Below are positions 36,549-47,500 of a stretch of DNA of 64,000 bases, piece by piece. This stretch comes from Mycobacterium sp. 4858 (lineage in GTDB: Bacteria > Actinomycetota > Actinomycetes > Mycobacteriales > Mycobacteriaceae), in assembly GCF_900240975.1 (NCBI RefSeq), contig NZ_LT968775.1, positions 930,001-994,000 of the forward strand, in the 5' to 3' direction. Made by a program: the position numbers and the translations under genes. The notes beneath the pieces were generated by a model. That model was not told where the DNA came from, made no database searches, and saw only the letters and a program-made list of their open reading frames with translations. The stretch's first letter is position 1, and each line of letters begins with the position of its first letter.

Positions 36549-37339
36549 CCACCGGCCAGCCGGCGCCCCGGGACTCGGGAAGTCGTCCCAGCGAGCGCGT
36601 CCTGGTGATCATTCCCACCTACAACGAGCGGGAGAACCTGCCGGTGATCCACCGGCGGTTGAAGGACGCCTGTCCCCACGTGCACCTGCTCATCGTCGAC
36701 GACAGCAGCCCCGACGGCACCGGCGAGCTCGCCGAGGAACTGGCGGCCGCAGACGCGGGTCGTACCCACGTCATGCACCGCACGGCCAAGGACGGGCTGG
36801 GCGCGGCGTACCTGGCGGGCTTCGCCTGGGGACTGAGCCGCGACTACTCCGTGTTGGTGGAGATGGACGCCGACGGCAGCCACGCGCCCGAACAGCTGCA
36901 CCGCCTGCTGGACGCCATCGACGCCGGAGCCGACCTGGCCATCGGTTCCCGCTACGTCGAAGGCGGCTCAGTGCGGAACTGGCCGTGGCGGCGCTGGGCG
37001 CTGTCGTGGACGGCCAACACCTATGCGCGCGTCGCGCTGGGCATCGGTGTGCACGACATCACCGCCGGCTACCGCGCGTACCGCCGCGAAGTCCTCGAGG
37101 CGATCGGCCTCGACGCGGTGGACTCCAAGGGCTACTGCTTCCAGATCGACCTGACCTGGCGCACGGTGTGCAACGGGTTCGTCATCGCCGAGGTGCCGAT
37201 CACCTTCACCGAGCGTGAACTGGGCGTCTCGAAGATGAGCGGCTCGAACATCCGCGAGGCGCTGGTCAAGGTCACCCGATGGGGCATCGAGGGGCGCAAG
37301 ACTCGCGCCGGCACCCAGCGCGCGGACAACCGCAGCTAA
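36545..37339 (+). CDS. ppm1: Polyprenol-phosphate mannose synthase
   Basis: This 264-residue GT2-family transferase makes polyprenyl-phosphomannose from GDP-mannose. The product is the donor for lipomannan, lipoarabinomannan and protein mannosylation on the outer face of the membrane. Motifs are [32 protein letters not shown], the DxD site in [31 protein letters not shown] and [15 protein letters not shown]. No membrane helices are present, so the enzyme probably relies on the adjacent Lnt for membrane location, as reported for the two-protein arrangement in M. smegmatis. The ATG overlaps the lnt stop. Confidence 0.95.
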   Translation: MTTGQPAPRDSGSRPSERVLVIIPTYNERENLPVIHRRLKDACPHVHLLIVDDSSPDGTGELAEELAAADAGRTHVMHRTAKDGLGAAYLAGFAWGLSRDYSVLVEMDADGSHAPEQLHRLLDAIDAGADLAIGSRYVEGGSVRNWPWRRWALSWTANTYARVALGIGVHDITAGYRAYRREVLEAIGLDAVDSKGYCFQIDLTWRTVCNGFVIAEVPITFTERELGVSKMSGSNIREALVKVTRWGIEGRKTRAGTQRADNRS

Positions 37340-37351
37340 AGCGGTCTGAGG

Positions 37352-37687
37352 TCAGCCGCGGCGGCGTGACCGGATGATTTCGAGCCGCTCCTTGAGCAGC
37401 TCTTCGAGCTCTTCGACGCTGCGCCGTTCCAGCAACATGTCCCAGTGCGTGCGCGGCGGCTTCACCTTCTTCGGCTCGGGCAGGTCGCCCTCGATCAGGG
37501 TGCCTTCCAAGCCGTTGCGGCACAGCCAGGTGCCGGGAATTTCGGCGTCGTCGGCGAAGGGGACCTCGAACTCTTCGCCGTTCTCGGTGCGGTACTTCGC
37601 GAGCTGACGTGGTGCAAGGTCGTGGTTGCGGTCGGTCTCGTAGCTCACGGCTCCGAGGCGACTGCCCCTAAGGACGCGATCAGCCAT
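37352..37687 (-). CDS. rbpA: RNA polymerase-binding protein RbpA
   Basis: This 111-residue actinobacterial transcription factor binds RNA polymerase and domain 2 of SigA/SigB to stabilise open complexes. It matches M. tuberculosis RbpA in length and sequence: RVLRGSRLGAVSYETDRNHD, the core YRTENGEEFEVPFADDAEIP with the single TWLCRNG cysteine, KKVKPPRTHWDMLLERRS, and the C-terminal sigma-interaction helix VEELEELLKERLEIIRSRR. The ATG at 37687 follows a gaggag ribosome site by seven bases. It is convergent with ppm1, 12 bases apart. Confidence 0.97.
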   Translation of the reverse strand: MADRVLRGSRLGAVSYETDRNHDLAPRQLAKYRTENGEEFEVPFADDAEIPGTWLCRNGLEGTLIEGDLPEPKKVKPPRTHWDMLLERRSVEELEELLKERLEIIRSRRRG

Positions 37688-37858
37688 GTTGCTACTCCTC
37701 TAGGTCTTTTCGAACTTTCGGGCTGCTGTAGTGCAATTCTGTCCCGCTTGGCAAACGTCGCGGCGCTCGGCGTAGTTCCCGGCTCGGTGGCCGGCGTACG
37801 CGACGCGGCCTTCAATGATACCGGGATCGCCGCGCGAACCCGACTAAAGTCGGCAGCC

Positions 37859-38209
37859 GTGAGCCGTCGCACCCATCCGCAACCCTGCCGCTGGTGCGGT
37901 CGAGACGTGTCCGACGCGGGGATGGGACGCCGCCGCCAGTACTGCCGGCAGTCGTGCCGGCAGCGGGCGTACGAACAGCGCGCCTCGTTGACCCGGGGGC
38001 CCGCAGTGGCGCTGCCTCCTGACGCGGTGGTCCTGTCGGCCGACGACGCGGTCGACCTGTCCGACCGGGTCTACCAGGTGCGGTGCGCGGCCGAGGACGT
38101 CGCGACCGCCCTCGAAGAAGGGGCCCGGCCCGCCGAACTGCGCGAATTGTGCGACGTGCTGATCCGAGCCGCCCGGGCGGCCGACGGCTGGCGCCGGGCC
38201 GGTGTCTGA
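37859..38209 (+). CDS. Small zinc-ribbon protein of unknown function
   Basis: This 116-residue basic protein starts at GTG 37859 and opens with a Cys4-type zinc ribbon: QPCRWCGRDVSDAG followed by QYCRQSCRQRAYEQR. The C-terminal 60 residues are predicted helical (VYQVRCAAEDVATALEEGAR, then LRELCDVLIRAARAADGWRR). Comparable genes lie next to rbpA in other mycobacteria as far as I recall. The ribbon suggests nucleic-acid or protein binding, possibly related to transcription, but no function is known. Confidence 0.75.
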   Translation: MSRRTHPQPCRWCGRDVSDAGMGRRRQYCRQSCRQRAYEQRASLTRGPAVALPPDAVVLSADDAVDLSDRVYQVRCAAEDVATALEEGARPAELRELCDVLIRAARAADGWRRAGV

Positions 38210-38403
38210 CCCGTCCTGACCACGATCGATGCTCAGCCGGGTACAGTCGCGCCATGGAAGGCGCGTCAGTTGTATCCCGGCCTGGCGGGACCCGGACGGT
38301 CCCCGGCACCCGCGGGCGCAAACGCGCGTTTTCGATCCCCGTGGACAAGGCGTTCCTCACGCCCAAGCCGGTCCTCCTGTAGCAGCCGGGAGCATCGGAC
38401 GTT

Positions 38404-38431
38404 TTGAAATCCCGTCGGAGTTGGCGATACT
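38404..38431 (+). promoter_or_regulatory. Possible SigA-type promoter upstream of pks12
   Basis: In the 338-base gap before pks12, TTGAAA (38404-38409) and GATACT (38426-38431) are separated by 16 bases. This gives a leader of about 110 bases before the pks12 start. A 42-codon frame from ATG 38254 lies upstream in the gap but has no supporting features. No terminator, repeat or RNA structure was recognised in the rest of the gap. Confidence 0.3.
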
Positions 38432-38547
38432 CACCAGCGACATTCTTGGGCCGGAGAGCGGCACGACATCGCATCGTGCAGCAATTTCCGTGACTCGGCG
38501 AGAGTCGCATCAGGGCATCTGACGGCCAAGTTAGGCGAGAGGTAGTG

Positions 38548-41500
38548 ATGGTGGATCAACTCCAGCATGCGACCGAAGCGCTGCGCAAAGCGCTGGTCCA
38601 GGTCGAACGCCTGAAACGCACCAACCGTGCGCTGCTGGAGCGGTCGAGCGAGCCGATCGCGATCGTCGGGATGTCCTGCCGTTTCCCTGGCGGAGTCGAG
38701 ACACCGGAAGACCTCTGGCGGATGGTCGCCGACGGCCGCGACGTGATCACGGACTTCCCCAGCGATCGCGGCTGGGACCTGGCGAGCCTGTACGACCCGG
38801 ACCCCGACGCGCGCCACAAGACCTACGCGAAGACCGGTGGTTTCGTCGACGGTGTGGCCGACTTCGATCCGGCCTTCTTCGGGATCGCTCCGAGCGAGGC
38901 GCTCGCGATGGACCCGCAGCATCGGATGCTGTTGGAACTGTCCTGGGAGGCGCTGGAGCGGGGCGGGATCGACCCCAGCGGGCTGCGCGGCAGCGCGACC
39001 GGTGTGTTCGCCGGCCTCATCGTCCAGGGCTACGGCATGCTCGCCGAGGAGATCGAGGGCTACCGACTGACCGGCATGACCTCCAGTGTCGCCTCGGGCC
39101 GGGTGTCGTACGTGCTGGGGCTCGAGGGCCCGGCGGTGTCGGTGGACACGGCCTGTTCGTCGTCATTGGTCGCGCTGCACATGGCGGTGCAGTCGCTGCG
39201 TTCGGGGGAGTGCGACCTGGCGCTGGCCGGCGGCGCGACCGTCAACGCCACCCCGACGGTCTTCGTCGAATTCAGTCGCCACCGCGGGCTGGCCCCCGAT
39301 GGCCGGTCCAAGGCTTACGCCGGGGCGGCCGACGGCGTCGGCTGGTCGGAGGGCGGCGCGATGCTGGTCGTCGAGCGGCTCTCGGACGCCCGGCGGTTGG
39401 GCCATCCGGTGCTGGCGCTGGTGCGCGGATCGGCGGTCAACCAGGACGGGGCGTCGAATGGGTTGACCGCGCCGAACGGCCCCTCGCAGCAGCGGGTGGT
39501 GCGTGCGGCGCTGGCCAATGCAGGCCTGTCGGCGGCGGACGTGGATGTGGTGGAAGGCCACGGCACGGGCACGACGCTGGGTGACCCGATCGAGGCGCAG
39601 GCGTTGCTGGCGACCTACGGGCAGGACCGGTCCCAGCCGCTCTGGCTGGGGTCGATCAAGTCGAACATGGGCCACACGCAGGCGGCGGCGGGTGTGGCCG
39701 GCGTGATCAAGATGGTTCAGGGCATGCGCCACGAAATGCTGCCGGCGACCTTGCATGTGGACGTGCCCAGCCCGCACGTCGACTGGTCGGCGGGATCGGT
39801 GTCGTTGCTGACCGAGGCGCAGCCGTGGCCCGCCGGGCACCGGGTGCAACGCGCCGGTGTGTCCTCGTTCGGGATCAGCGGCACCAACGCACACGTGATC
39901 ATCGAGGCGGCTCCCGCGCCCGAGCCGCGCGAGGACCACCCGACACCCGTGGCTGTGCCGTGGGCGGTGTCGGCGAAATCCTTGTCGGCGTTGAGGTCCC
40001 AGGCCGCCCGGCTGGCAGCGCATGTGCGCGGGCGCGGTGACCTCGACGTCGCCGACGTGGCCTGGACGCTGGCGGGCCGCGCGACCTTCGAGCATCGGGC
40101 CGTCGTCATCGGTGGTGACCGGGACCGGTTGCTGGCGGGGCTCGACGAGCTGGCCGGCGATGAGCTGACGGGGTCGGTCGTTCAGGGCAGCGCGGGACCG
40201 GCCGGCAAGACCGTCTTCGTGTTTCCCGGCCAAGGTTCCCAATGGCTGGGCATGGGCGTCGAATTGCTCGACACCGCCCCGGTTTTCGCCCAGCAGATCA
40301 ACGCGTGCGAGGAGGCGTTCGCCGAATTCGTCGACTGGTCGCTGATCGACGTCCTGCGCGGCGCGCCCGGGGCTCCGGGGATGGATCGCGTAGACGTGGT
40401 CCAGCCGGTGCTGTTCGCGGTGATGGTTTCGCTGGCCGAACTGTGGAAATCGGTCGGCGTCAACCCAGACGCGGTGATCGGCCACTCACAGGGTGAGATC
40501 GCCGCGGCGTATGTCGCCGGCGCCCTGTCGCTGCGCGACGCCGCCCGGGTGGTCACGTTGCGCAGCAAGCTGCTGCGGTCACTGGCGCACTCCGGGGGCA
40601 TGCTGTCGATCGCATGCAGCACCGAGCGGGCACGAGAGTTGTTGGCGCCCTACGGCAACCGGGTCAGCATCGCGGCCGTCAACGGCCGGTCGGCGGTGGT
40701 GGTGTCGGGCGAGGTGGCCGCGCTGGATGAACTCGCCGGATTCTGCGCCGACCTCGAGCTGCGCAGCCGCCGGATCGACGTGGACTACGCGTCGCACTCG
40801 GTCGAGGTCGAGGCCATTCGCGACGAGCTGATCGAGGCGCTGGCCGGTATCGAACCGAGTTCCTCGCGTGTCGCCTTCTTCTCCACGGTGACCGGAAATC
40901 GTTTGGACACCGCCGGTTTGGATGCCGCCTACTGGTATCGCAACATCCGGCAGACCGTGCAGTTCGACCAGGCGGTGCGCGCCGCCTGCGAGCACGGGTA
41001 CCGCACGTTCGTCGAATCCAGTCCGCACCCCGCGCTGATCGCCGGCATCGAAGACACCTGCAACGACTGCGCCTCCGGCGATGCCGCGGCGATCGTCGTT
41101 CCCACCCTGGGCCGCGATGACGGCGGCCTCGAGCGATTCCTGGCGTCGGCCGCCGCCGCGTTCGTGGCGGGGGTGAGCGTGAACTGGCGCGGCCTCCTGG
41201 CCGGCGCGAGCTTCGTGGAGCTGCCGACGTACGCCTTTGACCGGCGCAGGTTTTGGCTGTCGGGCGAGGGCGTCGGGGCCGACGCCGCGGGCCTCGGGCT
41301 GGGCGCCAGCGAGCACGCGTTGCTCAGCGCTGTCGTGGAGTTGCCGGCGTCGGGCGGGGTGCTGCTGGCGGGTCGGCTGTCGGCCAGCCTGCAGGGCTGG
41401 CTGGCCGATCACGCGGTCTCCGGGGCCGCGGTGTTCCCCGGCGCGGGGTTCGTCGAGCTGGCGATCCGGGCCGGCGACCAGGTCGGCTGTTCGGTTGTCG

Positions 41501-44500
41501 ACGAACTGACGCTGCAGGCGCCCCTGATGCTGCCCGCCGCCAGTTCCGTTGCCGTGCAAGTGGTTGTCGGCCCCGCCGAAGAATCGGGCCGGCGTCCCGT
41601 CTCTGTGTTCTCCCGGGGCGACGCCGGTTCGGGCTGGGTGTGCCACGCGGAGGGGGTGTTGAGCTCCCGCTCGATCGAGCCGAGCGCCGACCTGTCGGTG
41701 TGGCCGCCCGCGGGCGCGGTCGCGGTGGACGTGGCCGACGGCTACGACCGGCTGGCGGCCCACGGATACGGCTACGGCCCGGCGTTCCGGGGATTGACCG
41801 CGACGTGGATCCGCGGCGACGAGGTGTTCGCCGAGGTGCGGCTGCCGGACGCGGCCGGAGGCGTCGGTGGCTTCGGGGTGCACCCCGCGTTGCTCGACGC
41901 GGCGATGCACGCCGTCATCATGGCGCAGCAGGCGGCGGGCCGGCCTGTCGACGTGATGCTGCCCTTCTCGTGGCAGGACGTTTCGTTGCACGCCGCCGGT
42001 GCGACCGCGGTGCGCGCCCGCATCGCGCCGGTTAACCCAGCGGCGGGCGGCGGCGCCACCGCGATCTCGATCGAGCTCGCCGACGGTCTGGGATTGCCGG
42101 TGTTGTCGGTGGGTGCGATGGTTGCCCGCCCGGTGACCGAGCGGCAGCTGCGTGCGGCGGTGTCGAGTTCTGGCCCCGAGCGGCTGTTCGAGGTGGCGTG
42201 GTCGCCGGCCACCGCGTCGGCGACCGGCCCCGCGCCGTCTTACGAAATACTGGAATCGCTTGCCGAAGAACAGGATCCGGTCAGCGCAACGTACGAGCGC
42301 ACGCATCGGGCGCTGACCGCGGTGCAGGCGTGGCTGACCGAACGTGACTCCGGTGTGCTGATCGTGGCGACTCGCGGCGCCGTGGGACTGCCCGGCGAGG
42401 ACATCGGCGACCTGCCCGGCGCGGCGGTGTGGGGTCTGGTGCGTTCGGCGCAGACGGAACACCCCGGCCGCATGGTCCTGGTGGATTCCGATGTGCCGCT
42501 GGATGATCGGGCCGCCGCGTCGGCGCTCGCCGCGGGGGAGCCGCAGGTGTTGCTGCGCGACGGCCAGGTCCACACGGCGCGGGTGCGGCCCAGCCGCGCC
42601 GCCGACGATCTCCTGGTGCCCCCGGCCGAGGGACCCTGGCGATTGGGCATCGGCAGCGCCGGAACCTTCGAAAACCTGCGGCTGGAGCCGGTTCCCAACG
42701 CCGACGCGCCCCTGGAGCCCGGTCAGGTGCGGGTCGCACTGCGCGCTATCGCGGCCAACTTCCGCGACATCATGATCACCCTGGGCATGTTCACCCATGA
42801 CGCGCTGCTCGGCGGTGAAGGCGCCGGCGTGGTGACCGAGGTCGGTCCGGGCGTCACCGAATTCGCCGTCGGCGACTCGGTTTACGGATTCTTCCCGGAC
42901 GGGAGCGGCACGTTGGTCCCCGGCGACGTGCGGCTGCTGCAGCCGATGCCTGCGGACTGGTCCTACGCGGAGGCCGCCGCCATCTCGGCCGTCTTCACCA
43001 CCGCGTACATGGCGTTCGTGCACCTGGCGGATGTCAAGCCGGGCCAACGCGTGCTGGTGCACGCCGCGGCCGGCGGTGTCGGCATGGCCGCGGTCCAGTT
43101 GGGCCGCCATTTGGGTCTGGAGATCTTCGCGACGGCCAGCAAGGGCAAGTGGGACACGTTGCGGGCCATGGGCTTCGACGAGGACCACATCTCGGATTCC
43201 CGCAGCCTCGAGTTCGAGGAGAAGTTTCGCGCGGTGACCGGTGGCCGCGGGATGGATGTGGTGCTGGATTCGCTGGCGGGTGACTTCGTGGACGCGTCAC
43301 TGCGGCTGGTGGCCCCGGGCGGCGTGTTCCTGGAGATGGGCAAGACCGACATCCGCGACCCCGGCGTGATCGCCCAGGAGTATCCGGGCGTGCGCTACCG
43401 CGCCTTCGACCTTTTCGAGCCCGGCCGGCCCCGGATGCACCAGTGGATGATCGAGTTGGCCGGGTTGTTCGACGCCGGTGTGCTGAGCCCGTTGCCGGTC
43501 ACCACGTTCGACATCCGGCGTGCCCGTGCGGCGTTGCGGTACCTGAGCCAGGCGCGCCACATCGGCAAGGTCGTCATGACGGTCCCGGACGCGCCGGCGG
43601 CAGGCACCGTGCTGATCACGGGTGGGACCGGAATGGCGGGTTCGACGCTGGCCCGCCACTTGGTGAGGCACCACGGGGTACAGAACCTGGTGTTGTTGAG
43701 CCGCAGCGGTCCCGACGCGCCCGGGTCGGCCGAGCTGATCGCCGAACTGGAGGAAGCCGGGGCGCGGGTGCGCGCGGTCGCGTGCGACGCCGCCGACCGG
43801 CAGGCCCTGGCCTCGTTGATCGGCGAGATTCCGGCGGCGCACCCACTCACCGGGGTGGTTCACGCCGCCGGTGTGCTCGACGACGCGGTGGTCACGTCGT
43901 TGACCCCGGAACGCGTCGATGCCGTGTTGCGCGCCAAGGTCGATGCCGCCTGGAACCTGCACGAGCTCACCCGCGACCTCGATCTGTCGATGTTCGTCAT
44001 GTTCTCCTCGATGGCCGGGCTGGTGGGGTCTTCGGGGCAGGCCAACTACGCGGCGGCCAACTCCTTCCTGGACGGGCTGGCCGCGCATCGACGGACCCAC
44101 GGGTTGCCGGCGATCTCGCTGGGCTGGGGGTTGTGGGATCAGGCCAGCGCCATGACCGGTGGGCTCGACGCCGCCGACCTCGCCCGGCTCGGCCGCGACG
44201 GCATCCTGGCCTTGTCGTCGGGCGAGGCGATGGAGTTGTTCGACACCGCGCTGATCGTCGACGAGCCGTTCCTGGCGCCCGCCCGCATCGACCTGACCGC
44301 GTTGCGTGCCCACGCCGCCGCGGTCCCGCCCATGTTCGCCGACCTGGTCAACGCGCCCGCGCGGCGCCAGGTCGACGACTCGCTGGCCGCCGCGAAGTCG
44401 AAATCGGCTCTGGCCCACCGCCTGCACGGGCTGCCCGAACCAGAACAGCACGCCGTGCTGCTCGACCTGGTCCGCTCGCACATCGCCACCGTCCTGGGCA

Positions 44501-47500
44501 ACACCACGCCGGACGCGATCGACCCGGACAAGGCGTTCCAAGACCTGGGCTTCGACTCGCTGACCGCGGTCGAAATGCGCAATCGGCTGAAAACCGCGAC
44601 CGGACTGGCGCTTTCACCCACCCTAATCTTCGACTACCCGACACCCAATGGGCTGGCGAGCTACATCCGCGGCGAACTCGCCGGAATGCCACAGGAAATC
44701 ACGCCCACCCCGGTGGTTCGCGCCGTCGGCGACGACCCGATCGTGATCGTCGGCATGGCGTGCCGCTATCCGGGCGGGGTGAATTCCCCCGACGACCTCT
44801 GGCAGATGCTGGTCGAGCGCCGCGACGTGCTCTCGGGCTTTCCCACCGACCGCGGCTGGGACCTGGCGGGCATCTACAACCCCGATCCCGACGTGCCGGG
44901 CACCTGCTATACCCGCACCGGCGGCTTCGTGGACGGCGTCGCTGACTTCGACCCCGCCTTCTTCGGCATCGCGCCCAGCGAGGCGCTGGCCATGGATCCC
45001 CAGCAGCGGATGTTCCTGGAGCTGTCGTGGGAAGCGTTGGAGCGAGCCGGAATCGAACCCGGCGCGTTGCGCGGCAGCGCAACCGGCATGTTCGCCGGGG
45101 TGTACACCCAGGGTTACGGCATGGGCGCCGCCCCGGCTGCGGAGGGCTTCCGCCTGACCGGGCAGTCGTCGAGTGTGGCATCGGGCCGGGTGTCGTACGT
45201 GCTGGGCTTGGAGGGGCCGGCGGTGTCGGTGGACACCGCGTGCTCGTCGTCGTTGGTCGCGTTGCACATGGCGGCGCAGTCGCTGCGTTCGGGGGAGTGC
45301 GATCTGGCGCTGGCCGGCGGCGTCACCGTCAACGCCACACCCGACATCTTCGTGGAGTTCAGCCGCATGCGCGGGTTGTCCGCGGATGGCCGCTGCAAGG
45401 CGTACGCGGGGGCCGCCGACGGCACCGGTTTCTCCGAAGGCGGCGGCATGCTCGTGGTCGAGCGTCTCTCGGATGCGCGGCGGCTCGGCCACCCGGTGCT
45501 GGCGGTGGTGCGGGGATCGGCCATCAACCAGGACGGTGCGTCGAACGGGTTGACCGCGCCGAACGGCCCCTCGCAGCAGCGGGTGGTGCGTGCGGCGCTG
45601 GCCAGTGCCGGATTGTCCGCGGCCGAAATCGACGTGGTCGAAGGCCACGGCACGGGAACCACATTGGGCGATCCCATCGAGGCCCAGGCGTTGCTGGCCA
45701 CCTACGGGCAGGACCGGTCCGAGCCGCTCCTGTTGGGTTCGATCAAGTCGAACATGGGCCACACGCAGGCCGCCGCCGGGGTGGCCGGCGTGATCAAGAT
45801 GGTGCTCGCGATGCGCCACGGCTTGTTGCCGGCGACGCTGCACGTCGACGAACCCAGCCCGCACGTCGATTGGTCGGTGGGATCTGTGGAGCTGCTCACC
45901 GAGCCGCAGCCCTGGCCGGCGAACCGTGCGCGCCGGGCGGGCGTGTCGTCGTTCGGTATCAGTGGCACCAACGCGCACGTGATCATCGAGGCGGCACCCG
46001 TCGAGTCCACGCCGGTGGTGGAACACCGCACATTGCCGGTGGTGCCCTGGGCGGTGTCCGCAAAGTCGTTGCCGGCGTTGAGCTCCCAAGCCGGGCGGCT
46101 CGCCGAGCACCTGCGCCGGCGCAGCGACCTCGACGTCGGCGACGTGGCCTGGTCGCTGGCAGGCCGGTCGAACTTCGAGCACCGGGCGGTCGTCGTCGGT
46201 GCTGATCGTGACGAGTTGCTGGCCGGCCTCGACGAGTTGGCCACCGGCGAAGTCGGGTCGGTCGTGCAGGGCACGGCGACACCGGGCGGCAAGACCGTCT
46301 TCGTCTTCCCCGGCCAAGGCGCCCAGATACTGGGCATGGGAATGGGCCTGCACGCCGCGTACCCGGTGTTCGCCGAGGCGTTCAACACCGTCGTGGGCGA
46401 GCTCGACCGGCACCTGCTGCGTCCCCTGCGTGAGGTCATCTGGGGTCACGACGAAAACCTCTTGAACACCACCGAATTCGCCCAACCGGCGTTGTTCGCG
46501 GTGGAAGTCGCCCTGTTCCGGTTGCTCGAATCGTGGGGTGTCCACCCCGACATCGTGCTGGGCCACTCGATCGGAGAGCTGTCGGCCGCCCACGTCGCCG
46601 GCGTGCTGTCGCTTCAGAACGCCGCCGTACTTGTGGCGGCCCGCGGCCGATTCATGCAAGCCCTGCCGGAGGGCGGGGCGATGATCGCCGTGCAGGCCAC
46701 CGAGGAGGAGCTGCGGCCGCTGCTGGCCTACGAACAAGCCGTCGGCATCGCCGCCGTCAACGGGCCCACGTCCGTGGTCATTTCCGGCGCCGAGGACAAG
46801 GTGGCCGCGATCGCGAGCCGGCTGCGCACCGACGGCCGCCGCGTCCACCAGTTGGCCGTCTCCCACGCGTTCCACTCGCCACTGATGGAGCCGATGCTCG
46901 ACGAATTCGGCACGGTCGCAGCCGGACTCGCGATCGGCAAGCCGGTGATTCCGATCGTGTCGAACGTGACCGGGCAGCTGGCGGCCGACGACTACGCCTC
47001 GCCCGCCTACTGGAAACGGCACATTCGCGAGGCGGTGCGGTTCGCCGACAGCGTGCGCCTGGTGCACTCGGCCGGCGGGAACCGCTTCCTCGAGGTCGGC
47101 CCCGCCAGCGGGCTCACGGCATCGATCGAGGAAACGCTTCCCGACGCTTCCGTGTTCACCATTTCTGCGCTGCGCAAGGATCGCCCTGAACCGGTGACGC
47201 TCACCCGCGCGGTCGCGGAGGGATTCGTCGCCGGGATGGACGTGGACTGGCGAGGCGTCGTCGGTACCGCCAACTTCGTGGAGCTGCCCACCTATGCCTT
47301 CGAGCGCCGGCGGTTCTGGCTCTCCGGTGACGGCGCCGCGGTCGACGCCGCGGGTCTGGGGCTCGCCCCCGGCGAGCACCCGCTGCTCGGCGCGGTGGTG
47401 GAACTGCCGGCGTCCGGCGGGGTGGTGCTGACGGGTCGGTTGTCGCCCGGTACGCAGGGCTGGCTGGCCGACCACGCCGTCGGTGGCGTCGTGCTGTTCC

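Noticed and set aside
38254..38382. A 42-codon frame upstream of pks12
   Set aside because: No ribosome site of note and no recognisable features; kept only as a remark under the pks12 promoter.
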